64,000 nucleotides of DNA from CAZUYC01 sp964624475 (lineage in GTDB: Bacteria; Myxococcota_A; UBA9160; SMWR01): assembly GCA_964624475.1 (NCBI GenBank), contig CAZUYC010000085.1, positions 1-64,000 on the forward strand. The letters are read 5' to 3'. Made by a program: the position numbers and the translations under genes. Below, piece by piece: positions 8,138 through 16,171 of the stretch. Position 1 is the first letter of the stretch; each line of letters starts with the position of its first letter. The notes beneath the pieces were generated by a model that worked only from the letters and a program-made list of their open reading frames with translations, did not search any database and was not told where the DNA came from.

Positions 8138-9474
8138 GGCCGACCCTCGGCGCGAGCCTCCGGCAGGAAGCGCTGGACGAGCTCCTCGGGGAGGCCGGCG
8201 AGGAGCCCCCGGAGCTGCGCCAGGCGCGCGGCCTCGTCGCGCGGTCCGCGCGCGAGCGCCTCCGGGGCGAGCGAGAGCAACAGGGCGTCGTCCCCCTCAG
8301 CGCGCAGGGCGAGGTCGAGCGCGACCGCGACCACGCTCGGCGACGCGCGCAGCAGCTCCCGGTCCACGGGAAGGGCGAGGCCCGCGTCGCGCAGCTGCAC
8401 CTCGAGCGCGCCCGTCCCCGCGGCGAGCTCGTCCTCGAGGGCCGTGCGCTCGTCCTCGGCGCGCAGCCGCCGCGCGAGCGGCGTCTCGCCGGCGAGCTCG
8501 ACCACGACCGCGATCTCCTCGGCCGGGTGCTCGCGCTCCGCGGCGATGCGGCGGCCGAGCGCGTCGGCGAGCGCGGCGATGGAGCCCTCGGCCGGGAGGG
8601 TCGCGACGGAGAGGCGCGCCCAGCGCACCGGCGCAAGGCGCACGAAGCGCGGCTCGGCCGCGGTCCCGGCGTGGGCCTCGACGAGGAGGCCGCCCTTCGG
8701 GCCGGTCTCGCGCGGATTGCGCCCCTGGAGGTTCCCGGCGTAGTGGACCGGAAGGCCGTCGAAGGCGCGCCCGGCCTGGTGGACGTGGCCGAGCGCGAAG
8801 TAGGCGTAGTCGAGCCGCTCGTAGTCGGCGCGCGTGGAGGGCGCGTAGCGCTCGTGGCGCTCGGCGCCGTTTGCGGTGTCGATCTGCGTGTGCAGGCAGC
8901 CCACGACGGGAAGCCGGCCGGGAAGGTGCGGGAAGCGCGCGGCGAGGTTCTCGGGCTCGCGGTCCGTCGCATGCCCGGCGCCAACGACGGTCCCGACCGG
9001 GGCTCCGCTCGGGTCCGTGATCTCGACGCTCTCGGGCTCCGCGCCGCGGAAGAGGTGCACGCGCGAACGCCAGGCCTCCGCGGCGCCGCTCGCGGCCGGA
9101 GCTAGAGCGGGGGCCCGCACTCCGCTCGCCTGCGGCTCGCTGCGCGCTTCGCTTGCGAGGCCCGTGCCGGCCATCCGGAATCCGTCGCCGCCGGGGTCGT
9201 GGTTGCCGCAGGCCGCGACGAACCACACCCCGGCCTCGGCGAGCCGGCGCACCTGCCGCGCGAGCCAGAGCTCGCTGCGCAGCGAGAGGAGCTCGTCGTC
9301 GAAGAGGTCGCCGGCGACCAGCACCGCGTGCAGGCGCTCGCGGATCGCGAGCTCGACGGCCGCCTCGAAGGCCTCGCGGGTCGCGCGCCGCAGCCGCTCC
9401 CGGGTCGCCGGCCGCCCTCCGAAGCTCGTCTCGAGATGGAGATCGGCGAGATGGAGGAAGCGGAAGGCGACCAC
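8134..9474 (-). CDS. SbcD/YhaO-like DNA exonuclease (calcineurin-type phosphoesterase) with in-frame repeat insertion
   Basis: A 446-residue metallophosphoesterase. The metal site is clear: HLADLH (Asp11, His13), GDLFDD (Asp56), GNHD (Asn91, His92), then GAGH and GHVHQ further on. Mre11/SbcD/YhaO proteins are Mn-dependent nucleases partnered with SbcC/YhaN, here the overlapping downstream gene. Residues about 106-120 (ASEARSEPQASGVR) are the translation of a dispersed repeat unit at 9119-9160, sitting just after the GNHD motif where a surface loop is expected. The frame is kept, so the protein probably tolerates it. It is the first gene of the minus-strand operon; an inverted-repeat hairpin precedes it at 9527-9549. 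Confidence 0.85.
   Translation of the reverse strand: MVAFRFLHLADLHLETSFGGRPATRERLRRATREAFEAAVELAIRERLHAVLVAGDLFDDELLSLRSELWLARQVRRLAEAGVWFVAACGNHDPGGDGFRMAGTGLASEARSEPQASGVRAPALAPAASGAAEAWRSRVHLFRGAEPESVEITDPSGAPVGTVVGAGHATDREPENLAARFPHLPGRLPVVGCLHTQIDTANGAERHERYAPSTRADYERLDYAYFALGHVHQAGRAFDGLPVHYAGNLQGRNPRETGPKGGLLVEAHAGTAAEPRFVRLAPVRWARLSVATLPAEGSIAALADALGRRIAAEREHPAEEIAVVVELAGETPLARRLRAEDERTALEDELAAGTGALEVQLRDAGLALPVDRELLRASPSVVAVALDLALRAEGDDALLLSLAPEALARGPRDEAARLAQLRGLLAGLPEELVQRFLPEARAEGRP
9109..9160 (+). repeat. Two-hairpin repeat unit inside sbcD
   Basis: Reads GGGGGCCCGC, then ACTCCGCTCGCC-TGC-GGC-TCGCTGCGCG, then GC-TTC-GC and CTTGCGAGG. It is a complete unit with the same leader (GGGCCCGCAC) as the copies at 19961-20017 and 58590-58795. 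Its length is compatible with the sbcD frame, adding about 15 residues without a stop. Confidence 0.85.
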
Positions 9475-9526
9475 GCGGCCAGTCTACCCGCGGGGCCTCG
9501 GCGCCGCCTCTGGCCTTCGCGCGCTT

Positions 9527-9549
9527 CCGGTCGGCGAGGAGCCGGCCGG
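9527..9549. repeat. Hairpin GGTCGGCGAGGAGCCGGCCG, first of a pair
   Basis: An inverted repeat, CCGGTCGGC with GCCGGCCGG around GAGGA, between the rpmB stop and the sbcD start. Nearly the same hairpin (loop GAAGA) lies at 56713-56741 before an SGNH gene. It could end the ribosomal-protein transcript, but there is no T-run. Confidence 0.4.
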
Positions 9550-9558
9550 CAGCGCGGC

Positions 9559-9861
9559 TCAGGCGCTCGGCTGGGCGCGGCCGCGCAGGGCGCGCTTGAT
9601 CGCGCGCTTGAGGCGCAGACCTTCGGGGGCCAGCTTCGCGTCGTCGACCGAGAGCAGGAACGCGTCGAGGCCTCCGCGCCTGGTCACGGAGCGGATCGCG
9701 CGCGTCGTGACGCGCAGCCCGACCTTCCGCCGCAGGGCGTCGCTGTAGAGCGTCGCCTGCTGGAGGTTCGGGTCGAAGCGGCGGCTGGTCTTGCGATTCG
9801 AGTGCGAGACGTTGTTCCCGAAGCGGGTGGTCGTCCCGGTGATCTGGCAGCGGCGCGCCAT
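9559..9861 (-). CDS. rpmB: 50S ribosomal protein L28, zinc-independent form
   Basis: A 100-residue L28: MARRCQITGT, then the conserved FGNNVSHSNRKTSRRF and PNLQ segments and the basic C-terminal helix. Only one Cys is present, so the CxxC pairs of zinc-binding L28 forms are absent. It lies 9 bases after rpmE and is the third gene of the rpsN-rpmE-rpmB operon. L28 binds 23S rRNA in the large subunit. The grouping of three zinc-free forms suggests a zinc-sparing set. Confidence 0.95.
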   Translation of the reverse strand: MARRCQITGTTTRFGNNVSHSNRKTSRRFDPNLQQATLYSDALRRKVGLRVTTRAIRSVTRRGGLDAFLLSVDDAKLAPEGLRLKRAIKRALRGRAQPSA

Positions 9862-9870
9862 CGCTCTCGC

Positions 9871-10122
9871 CTACTTCTTCTTGCCGCCGCCGAAGCGCCG
9901 GCGGAAGCGGTCGATCTTGCCGTCGGAGTCGAGCTCGCGGAGCTGTCCGGTCCAGAACGGGTGGCTGCAGGAAGAGATCTCGAGCCGCACCACCGGGACC
10001 GGCTCGCCGTCGATGTCGCGCGTCTCGCGCGAGGAGAGGGTCGAGCGCGTGATCCACTCGTCGCCCGTCGCCGTATCGACGAAGAGCACCTTGTGGTAGT
10101 CGGGGTGGATCTCCTTCTTCAC
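9871..10122 (-). CDS. rpmE2: 50S ribosomal protein L31 type B (zinc-independent)
   Basis: An 83-residue L31: KKEIHPDYHKVLFVDTATG, then VRLEISSCSHPFWTGQ and a Lys/Arg-rich tail. This is the type B pattern (YkgM-like), lacking the two CxxC zinc pairs of type A. The GTG start at 10122 is chosen because it gives the family N-terminus (V/M-KKEIHP). It lies 5 bases after rpsN. In many bacteria type B L31 is derepressed by Zur when zinc is scarce. No Zur box could be recognised upstream of rpsN. Confidence 0.95.
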   Translation of the reverse strand: MKKEIHPDYHKVLFVDTATGDEWITRSTLSSRETRDIDGEPVPVVRLEISSCSHPFWTGQLRELDSDGKIDRFRRRFGGGKKK

Positions 10123-10127
10123 GGCGC

Positions 10128-10433
10128 CTACCAGCTCGCCTTGCGCACGCCCGGAAGCTGCCCGCGCAGCGCGAGTTCGCGCAGCGCGATGCGCGAGATC
10201 CCGAACTTCCGGTAGTAGCCCCGCGGCCGCCCCGTCACCTCGCAGCGGCGCTTGAGCCGCGTCGGGCAGGAGTTGCGCGGGAGCTTCGCGAACTCCTCCT
10301 GGACCAGGAGCTTCTCCTCCATCGAGACGTTGCGGTCCTTGAGCTTCTGGCGCAGCGCCGCCCGCCTCGCCGCGTACTTCTGGATCAGCTGCTTGCGGCG
10401 GCGGTCGCGGAATATCTGCGAGGTCTTGGCCAT
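10128..10433 (-). CDS. rpsN: 30S ribosomal protein S14, long zinc-independent form
   Basis: A 101-residue S14 of the long class: MAKTSQIFRDRRRK, central LPRNSCPTRLKRRCEVTGRP and RGYYRKFGISRIALRELA. The short zinc form has CxxC(x12)CxxC; here only isolated cysteines remain. First gene of the rpsN-rpmE-rpmB operon, away from the main ribosomal clusters. A Shine-Dalgarno-like GGAGGG lies just before the ATG. The 166-bp divergent gap to valS must contain promoters for both; none matches consensus well. Confidence 0.95.
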   Translation of the reverse strand: MAKTSQIFRDRRRKQLIQKYAARRAALRQKLKDRNVSMEEKLLVQEEFAKLPRNSCPTRLKRRCEVTGRPRGYYRKFGISRIALRELALRGQLPGVRKASW

Positions 10434-10599
10434 GGACCCTCCGGTGGAGCGGGGGTACTGAGGCTATCCGGCCCGCTCCGGCCCGGCAAGTCCCTGACGC
10501 AGCTGGAAAAAGGGCGGCTCGCGTCCGAACTCCGCGGGGGCCCGCCCTGCGCTCGCAGGCCCGGCAGGGGCCTGTCGGCGTGTATCCTAGCGGCCCGCC

Positions 10600-13281
10600 A
10601 TGGCCCGTTTCCGCGCCATCGACCCCGCGACGCTCCCGAAGCACTTCGACGCCGCCGCGGCCGAGCAGCGCTGGAGCGCCGAATGGGAGCGGCTCGGGAT
10701 CTACCGCTGGGATCCCTCCCTCCCGCGCGAGGCGACCTTCGTGGTCGACACGCCGCCGCCCACCGTCTCGGGCTCGCTCCACATCGGGCACGTCTTCTCC
10801 TACACGCACACCGACGTGATGGTGCGCCAGGCCCGCATGCGCGGGATGAACGTCTTCTATCCCATGGGCTGGGACGACAACGGGCTCCCCACCGAGCGGC
10901 GCGTGCAGAACCATTTCCACGTGCGCTGCGACCCGCGCGCCCCCTACGAGCCGGGGCTCTCGCTCGAGCCCGCCCACGCCAAGGGCACCAAGCAGCCGCC
11001 GCGCCTCGTCTCGCGCCCGAACTTCATCGAGCTCTGCCAGCGCGTGACGGCGGAGGACGAGCGGGTCTTCGAGGACCTCTTCCGCAGGATCGGGCTCTCG
11101 GTCGACTGGAGTCTCCAGTACGAGACGATCGGGACGCGCGCCCGCCACCTGGCGCAGCTCTCGTTCGTCGACCTCTTCGAGAAGGGGCACGTCTACCACA
11201 GCGACGCGCCCACGATGTGGGACGTGGACTTCCAGACCGCCGTCGCTCAGGCCGAGATGGAGGACCGCGTCCGCCCCGGCGCGTTCCATCACATCGAGTT
11301 CGGCGTGCGGGGCGAGGAACGCGCCTTCGCGATTGCGACGACGCGCCCGGAGCTGCTAGCCGCCTGCGTGGGCGTCACGGCCCACCCGGAGGACGCGCGC
11401 TACCGCGATCTCTTCGGCAAGCAGGCGCTCTCGCCGCTCTTCCGCGTGCCGGTGCCGATCTTCCCGAGCGAGCTCGCCGACCCGACCAAGGGGACCGGGA
11501 TCCTGATGGTCTGCACCTTCGGCGACCAGACCGACCTCGTCTGGTGGCGGGACCACGGTCTCGCGCTGCGCCAGCTCGTCGGGCGCGACGGGCGGCTCGC
11601 GCCGGTCGAGTTCGGGAGCGAGCGCTTCCCGAGCGAGGATCCGATCGCGGCGAACACTTTCTACGCGAGGCTCGCGGGCCTGCCCGTCGCGAAGGCGCGC
11701 CAGGCGATCGTCCTGTTGCTCCGCGATCCCTCGGGGAGCGCCACGGGTCGCGGGGCGCCGCTCGTGCGCGAGCCCGAGCCGGTCCAGCACACGGTCAAGT
11801 TCTACGAGAAGGGCGAGCGGCCGCTCGAGCTCGTGCCGACGCGCCAGTGGTTCGTGCGCCTGCTCGACAAGAAGGAGCGGCTGCTCGCCAAGGGCGCCGA
11901 GGTGCAGTGGCACCCCGCCTTCATGGGGGTGCGCTTCCGCGACTGGACGGAGAACCTCCAGCTCGACTGGTGCGTGAGCCGGCAGCGCTACTTCGGCGTC
12001 CCGATCCCCGTCTGGTATCCCCTCGACGCCGAGGGACGGCCCGACCACGCCCGGCCGATCGTGGCCCCGCGCGCGGCGCTCCCGGTCGACCCGACCACCG
12101 ACGCGCCGCCCGGCTTCGATCCCGCGCGGCGCGACGCCCGGGGCGGTTTCAGCGGCGAGCCGGACATCTTCGACACCTGGTTCACGAGCTCGCTCACGCC
12201 GCAGATCGGATCCGGCTGGGAGCTCGATCCCGAGCGCCACCGCAAGCTCTTCCCGGCGGACGTCCGCCCGCAGAGCCACGAGATCATCCGCACCTGGGCC
12301 TTCTACACCATCGCGAAGGCGATGCTGCACGAGGACCGGATCCCCTGGGAGCACGCCGCGATCTCGGGCTGGGTGCTCGACCCCGAGCGCAAGAAGATGT
12401 CGAAGAGCCTCGGCAACGTCGTCGTGCCGACGCCGCTGATCGCGGAGCACACGGCCGACGCGGTGCGCTACTGGGCGGCGAGCGCGCGGCTCGGCACCGA
12501 CACCGCCGTCGACGAGAAGGTCTTCCGCGTCGGCAAGCGCCTCGCGACCAAGATCTGGAATGCCGGGAAGTTCGTGCTGGCGCAGACGGCGGAGGTCCAC
12601 CCGGTCTCCGCCGAGCTGGACCGCGCCTTCGCGGCGGAGCTGCGGCGCCTGGTCGCGTCGGCGACCGACTCCTGCGAGGCCTTCAACCACGCGCAGGCGC
12701 TCGCCGACACCGAGTCCTTCTTCTGGAGCTCCTTCACCGACACCTTCCTCGAGCTCGCGAAGGCGCGCGCCCGGGACGAGGCCCCGGGCGGGGCGGCCGG
12801 CCGCGGCTCGGCCGTGGCCGCGCTCCAGCTCGGCCTCTCGGTCCTGCTGCGGCTTTTCGCGCCGTTCCTGCCCTACGTCTGCGAGGAGGTCTGGTCGTGG
12901 GTCTTCGCCGCGGAGTCGGGACCGGCCAGCATCCACCGCGCGCCGTGGCCCGCGTCCGGGGATTTCCTCGCCGTCCAGCCCCCGGCCGACCCGGCGAGCT
13001 TCGCGCTCGCCGCCGGGTGCTGGCGCGCGATCAACAAGGCCAAGTCCGACGCCGCCGTGTCCGTCGGGCGCGAGGTGGAGCGGCTCGCGATCGTCGCGAA
13101 CGGGAGCACGCTGGAGAAGCTCGCGCCCTGCCTCGGCGACGTCCTCGCGGCGGCGCGCTGCCGCAGCCACCGCCTGCTCGCGCGCGACGGCCTCGAGGAC
13201 GGCGCCTTCCGCATCGAGGACGCGCACTTCGCCGAGCGCGCCCCGGCCGCGGCCGGCGGCGCGGCTGGGGACGGTGTTTAG
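10600..13281 (+). CDS. valS: Valyl-tRNA synthetase, archaeal/rickettsial type
   Basis: An 893-residue class Ia synthetase charging tRNA-Val with valine. HIGH is at residues 61-64 (SGSLHIGHVFSYTHTD), KMSKS at about 599-603 (KKMSKSLGN), with the CP1 editing domain between them. The phrase GWDDNGLPTERRVQN is typical of the archaeal-like ValRS branch (also found in Rickettsia and some actinobacteria) rather than the usual bacterial form with its long C-terminal coiled coil, which is absent here. A TATCCT box lies just upstream of the ATG. The stop codon TAG is inside the left arm of the perfect palindrome at 13267-13350, so the last residues (GDGV) may have been fixed by that insertion. Confidence 0.95.
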   Translation: MARFRAIDPATLPKHFDAAAAEQRWSAEWERLGIYRWDPSLPREATFVVDTPPPTVSGSLHIGHVFSYTHTDVMVRQARMRGMNVFYPMGWDDNGLPTERRVQNHFHVRCDPRAPYEPGLSLEPAHAKGTKQPPRLVSRPNFIELCQRVTAEDERVFEDLFRRIGLSVDWSLQYETIGTRARHLAQLSFVDLFEKGHVYHSDAPTMWDVDFQTAVAQAEMEDRVRPGAFHHIEFGVRGEERAFAIATTRPELLAACVGVTAHPEDARYRDLFGKQALSPLFRVPVPIFPSELADPTKGTGILMVCTFGDQTDLVWWRDHGLALRQLVGRDGRLAPVEFGSERFPSEDPIAANTFYARLAGLPVAKARQAIVLLLRDPSGSATGRGAPLVREPEPVQHTVKFYEKGERPLELVPTRQWFVRLLDKKERLLAKGAEVQWHPAFMGVRFRDWTENLQLDWCVSRQRYFGVPIPVWYPLDAEGRPDHARPIVAPRAALPVDPTTDAPPGFDPARRDARGGFSGEPDIFDTWFTSSLTPQIGSGWELDPERHRKLFPADVRPQSHEIIRTWAFYTIAKAMLHEDRIPWEHAAISGWVLDPERKKMSKSLGNVVVPTPLIAEHTADAVRYWAASARLGTDTAVDEKVFRVGKRLATKIWNAGKFVLAQTAEVHPVSAELDRAFAAELRRLVASATDSCEAFNHAQALADTESFFWSSFTDTFLELAKARARDEAPGGAAGRGSAVAALQLGLSVLLRLFAPFLPYVCEEVWSWVFAAESGPASIHRAPWPASGDFLAVQPPADPASFALAAGCWRAINKAKSDAAVSVGREVERLAIVANGSTLEKLAPCLGDVLAAARCRSHRLLARDGLEDGAFRIEDAHFAERAPAAAGGAAGDGV

Positions 13282-13350
13282 ATGTTTCGAATTTTCAGAT
13301 TCGCCCCGGAGGGCGAATCTGAAAATTCGAAACATCTAAACACCGTCCCC
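13267..13350. repeat. 84-bp perfect palindrome (40-bp arms, CGGA loop)
   Basis: The left arm, GGGGACGGTGTTTAG to TTCGCCC (13267-13306), is perfectly complementary to 13311-13350; only CGGA separates them. The interior (TGTTTCGAATTTTCAGA) is strikingly AT-rich beside about 70 percent GC surroundings. It lies between convergent valS and tesB and contains the valS stop codon. It may now act as a two-way terminator, but the flawless arms and foreign composition look like a recently inserted miniature element, for example REP-like DNA moved by a Y1 (RAYT) transposase. No transposase is present in the window. Confidence 0.8.
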
Positions 13351-13372
13351 GCTCCGACCGGTCCCCGCTCCA

Positions 13373-14236
13373 CTACGCGGGCGTTCGGGGCCGGCGGCGG
13401 CGGACCAGGCCCTCCTGCGCGACCGAGGCGAGGCGGCGGCCGTCCTGGGTGTGGACCGCGCCGAAGATCATGCCGCGGCCCGAGCGCGCGACCGGGCTCT
13501 CGCTCGTGTAGAGGAGCCAGCCGTCGAGCCGGACCGGCTCGTGGATCCAGACCGCGTGGTCGAGGCTCGAGCCAGAGCGCTCGCGCCACGGAATCCCGTG
13601 CGGGCGCGCCGCCGTCGAGAGCAGCGTGCGGTCCGTCGCGTAGACGAGCATCGCCGTGTGCAGCCGCGGCTCGTCCGGCAGCTCGCCGCGCACGCGCATC
13701 CAGTTGCGCTGGCGCGCCGGCATCGGATCGGGAGTCATCGGGTCGCACATGCGCACCTCGACCGGGCTGCGCCTGTCCACCAAGGTCGGGTCGCGCAGCA
13801 TCTCCGCGCGCACGTCCTCCCAGTCCGGGAGGCTCTCCGGCGGCGGCGCCTCGGGCATCGGGTCCTGGTGGGCGATCCCCTCCTCCGGGAGCGCGAAGCT
13901 CGCGTCGAGGTTGAAGATCGCCTCGCCCGCCTGATGCGCCACGACCCGGCGCGTCGTGAAGGTGCGCCCGTCGCGGATGCGATCGACGACGAAGCGGATC
14001 GGCACGTCGTGGCGCCCCGGGCGCAGGAAGTAGGCGTGGAGCGAGTGGAGCTCGCGCGCTGCCGGGGCCGTGTGCCCGGCCGCGATCACCGACTGGGCGG
14101 CGACCATGCCGCCGAAGAGTCGCCCCTGCCCCGGGCCGGGGTCGCCGAGGAAGAGGTCCGCGCCCTGCGCTTCGAGGTCGAGGCAGCCGAGCAGCACCTC
14201 GAGCGGGGATTCCTGCGCCTCGTCGAGCGGGCCCAT
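13373..14236 (-). CDS. tesB: Acyl-CoA thioesterase II
   Basis: A 287-residue double-hotdog thioesterase. Family landmarks are GRLFGGMVAAQSVIAA, LHSLHAYFLRPG and, in the second half, MLVYATDRTLLSTA, SLDHAVWIHEPVRLDGWLLY and GRGMIFGAVHTQDGRRLASVAQEG. The catalytic Asp is in SLDHAVW and the Gln is near the C-terminus (VAQEG). TesB hydrolyses medium- and long-chain acyl-CoA to free acid and CoA in the cytoplasm. It is divergent from the TetR regulator at 14370 across 133 bp containing two small palindromes, so it may share that regulator's control. Confidence 0.92.
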   Translation of the reverse strand: MGPLDEAQESPLEVLLGCLDLEAQGADLFLGDPGPGQGRLFGGMVAAQSVIAAGHTAPAARELHSLHAYFLRPGRHDVPIRFVVDRIRDGRTFTTRRVVAHQAGEAIFNLDASFALPEEGIAHQDPMPEAPPPESLPDWEDVRAEMLRDPTLVDRRSPVEVRMCDPMTPDPMPARQRNWMRVRGELPDEPRLHTAMLVYATDRTLLSTAARPHGIPWRERSGSSLDHAVWIHEPVRLDGWLLYTSESPVARSGRGMIFGAVHTQDGRRLASVAQEGLVRRRRPRTPA

Positions 14237-14307
14237 GCGGGGAGCGGGACTCTACCAGAGGCCTGCGGCGGGCCCGCCCCCGGCTGGCGCCCGCGGCGGC
14301 CGTGATC

Positions 14308-14337
14308 TAACATCGTTACAGCAGTTGAACGCCGTTC
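14308..14337. promoter_or_regulatory. Possible TetR operator region
   Basis: Two short inverted motifs, TAACATCGTTA (14308-14318) and GAACGCCGTTC (14327-14337), lie in the divergent gap between tesB and the TetR gene, 33-62 bases before the TetR start. Position and symmetry suit autoregulation; binding is inference. Confidence 0.4.
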
Positions 14338-14369
14338 GAGAGCCCGCAACGGGCGCAAGAGGCCTAGCG

Positions 14370-15002
14370 ATGCCCCCCGACTCCGCGGAGACGCCGGCCG
14401 AGCGGCGCCGGCACGCGCAGCGCGAGGAAGCGCGGCGCTCGATCCTCGCGGCCGCCGAGGCCCTGCTCGTCGAGGACGGCTACGAGCGCTTCTCGATGCG
14501 GCGCCTCGCGAACCGCTGCGGCTACACCGCTCCGACCCTCTACCACTACTTCGGCGACAAGCGGCGCCTGATCGACGCGGTCCTCGACGACGGCTTCCAG
14601 CGCATCCTCGTGCGGCTGCGGCGGGTCCGCCGACCGGCCGACCCGGCCGAGTCCGTGCGCGCGCAGCTCGTCGCCTTCGTGCGCGCGAGCCTCGAGAACC
14701 CGACCCTCTACCGGCTGCTCTCGCTCCCGCGGCCCGACGATTCCCCGCCCCCCGCCTCGGCGGAGGCCGCGCGCGAGCAGCTCGAGTCGCCCCTCGCCGC
14801 GCTGCGTCGCGAGGGACGCCTGCGCGCGCGCAGCGTCGAGGAGGCGGTGCAGTGCCTGTGGGCCGTGATGCACGGCGTGATCTCGCTGCGCACGAACGGC
14901 GCGCACGCCGGCCTGGTCGCGAACCTGGAGACCTTCGCGCTCGACACCATCCTGCGTGGCCTGATCGCGCCGGCCGGCGGCGCGCGCAAGGGGGCGGCGT
15001 GA
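14370..15002 (+). CDS. TetR/AcrR-family transcriptional regulator of the RND pump
   Basis: A 210-residue TetR protein. The helix-turn-helix covers about residues 28-70: ILAAAEALLVEDGYERFSMR followed by LANRCGYTAPTLYHYFGDKR. The C-terminal ligand domain has the usual helices (AQLVAFVRASLENPTLYRLL, then AVQCLWAVMHGVISLRTN). Its TGA stop overlaps the GTG start of the adaptor gene (14999-15002), so regulator, adaptor and pump form one coupled operon. It probably represses the operon and is released by a pump substrate, as known for AcrR/TtgR-type regulators. Confidence 0.9.
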   Translation: MPPDSAETPAERRRHAQREEARRSILAAAEALLVEDGYERFSMRRLANRCGYTAPTLYHYFGDKRRLIDAVLDDGFQRILVRLRRVRRPADPAESVRAQLVAFVRASLENPTLYRLLSLPRPDDSPPPASAEAAREQLESPLAALRREGRLRARSVEEAVQCLWAVMHGVISLRTNGAHAGLVANLETFALDTILRGLIAPAGGARKGAA

Positions 15003-16171
15003 CGCGCCGCGGGTCGCAGCCGATCGCTCCCGGGCGCCGCCGCGCCGCGCGCGCCGCCGCGCTCGCCGCCGCCTGCGCGGCGGGCCTGCTCGCCGCCTGC
15101 GGGGGCGAGGGGGAGGAGCAGGGCCCTCAGGCCACGCCCGTCACGCTCTCGCCGGTGGTGGCGATGGAGATCGAGGAGCGGATCGAGGCGACGGGCCAGC
15201 TGGTCGCCCGCGACCACGCGCAGATCGCCGCCGAGGTGGCCGGACGCATCACCCTGATCCTCGTGGAGGAAGGGGCTTCCGTCCGCGCCGGCGAGCCGGT
15301 GCTCGCCATCGACCCCGAGCGGCGCAACCTCGAGCGCGACAGCGCGCGGGCGCGCGTCGACGAGGCGCGCGCGCAGCTTCGCGAGCAGGAGCGCGCCTAC
15401 GAGCGCGTCGTGGAGCTCCGCGAGCGGGGCGTCGCTTCCGAGACGCAGCGCGAGCAGGCCGAGACGCAGCAGAAGCTCGCCGGCTCGCGGCTCGCGGCGG
15501 CCGAGGCGGAGCTCGGGGTCCTCGAGCGCGCGCTGCGCGACGCGAACGTCTCGGCACCCTTCGACGGCCTGGTGGCGGAGCGTTTCGTGAGCCGGGGCGA
15601 GTACGTGACGCCGGGCCAGAAGCTCTTCGAGCTCGTGGCACTCGACCCGATCGAGGTCGAGTTCCACCTGCCCGAGGTCGACTCGGGTCGGGTGGCCACG
15701 GGCCAGATCGTCGACGTGCGCGTGGCGCCCTTCCCCGACGAGAGCTTCGACGGCGAGGTGAGCGTCGTCTCGCCGACCATCGACCCCCGCTCGCGCACCC
15801 TGCGCGTCAAGGCGCAGCTCCCGAACCCGGGCGGACAGCTTCGCCCGGGCCTCTTCGCGCGGATCGACCTCGGGGTGGCGCTGCGCCCGAACGTGCCGAT
15901 GGTCCTCGAGGAGGCCATCCTGCGCCGGGCGGAGGGCTCGATCGTGTTCCGCGCCGTGGACGGCAACCGCGTCGAGCGCGTCGCCGTGGAGACCGGGGTG
16001 CACCAGGCGGGCTACGTCGAGGTGCTCCGGGGACTCGCTGCAGGCGACCTCGTCGTCTCGCGCGGCGGCGACCGCCTCGCCGCAGGCCAGACCATCCTGC
16101 CGCGCAACCCGGACGGCACGCTCGTCGCGCCGCCGGCGCCCGACGTGGCCGACGCCGCGGGGGGATCGTGA
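14999..16171 (+). CDS. RND efflux periplasmic adaptor (membrane fusion lipoprotein)
   Basis: A 390-residue HlyD/AcrA-type adaptor. The Arg-rich N-terminus and Ala-rich helix end in the lipobox LLAAC, giving a lipoprotein anchored on the periplasmic face. Then come VVAMEIEERIEATGQLVARD, a lipoyl half (AEVAGRITLILVEEGASVRAGEPV), a coiled-coil hairpin of about 80 residues (RARVDEARAQLREQERAYER onward), the second lipoyl half (NVSAPFDGLVAERFVSRGEYV) and beta-barrel domains. The GTG start overlaps the TetR stop, and its own stop overlaps the GTG of the pump gene (16168-16171). No outer-membrane TolC-like factor follows. Confidence 0.92.
   Translation: MTRRGSQPIAPGRRRAARAAALAAACAAGLLAACGGEGEEQGPQATPVTLSPVVAMEIEERIEATGQLVARDHAQIAAEVAGRITLILVEEGASVRAGEPVLAIDPERRNLERDSARARVDEARAQLREQERAYERVVELRERGVASETQREQAETQQKLAGSRLAAAEAELGVLERALRDANVSAPFDGLVAERFVSRGEYVTPGQKLFELVALDPIEVEFHLPEVDSGRVATGQIVDVRVAPFPDESFDGEVSVVSPTIDPRSRTLRVKAQLPNPGGQLRPGLFARIDLGVALRPNVPMVLEEAILRRAEGSIVFRAVDGNRVERVAVETGVHQAGYVEVLRGLAAGDLVVSRGGDRLAAGQTILPRNPDGTLVAPPAPDVADAAGGS

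Noticed and set aside
3480..8984. A very long minus-strand reading frame spanning several genes
   Set aside because: It is a GC-rich shadow for most of its length. Only the last 614 codons (from 5324) have real protein character; the rest is Arg/Pro/Ala noise over the ATPase and nuclease genes.
11356..13335. Long minus-strand frame opposite valS
   Set aside because: Low-complexity composition opposite a certain synthetase gene; it also runs into the palindrome.
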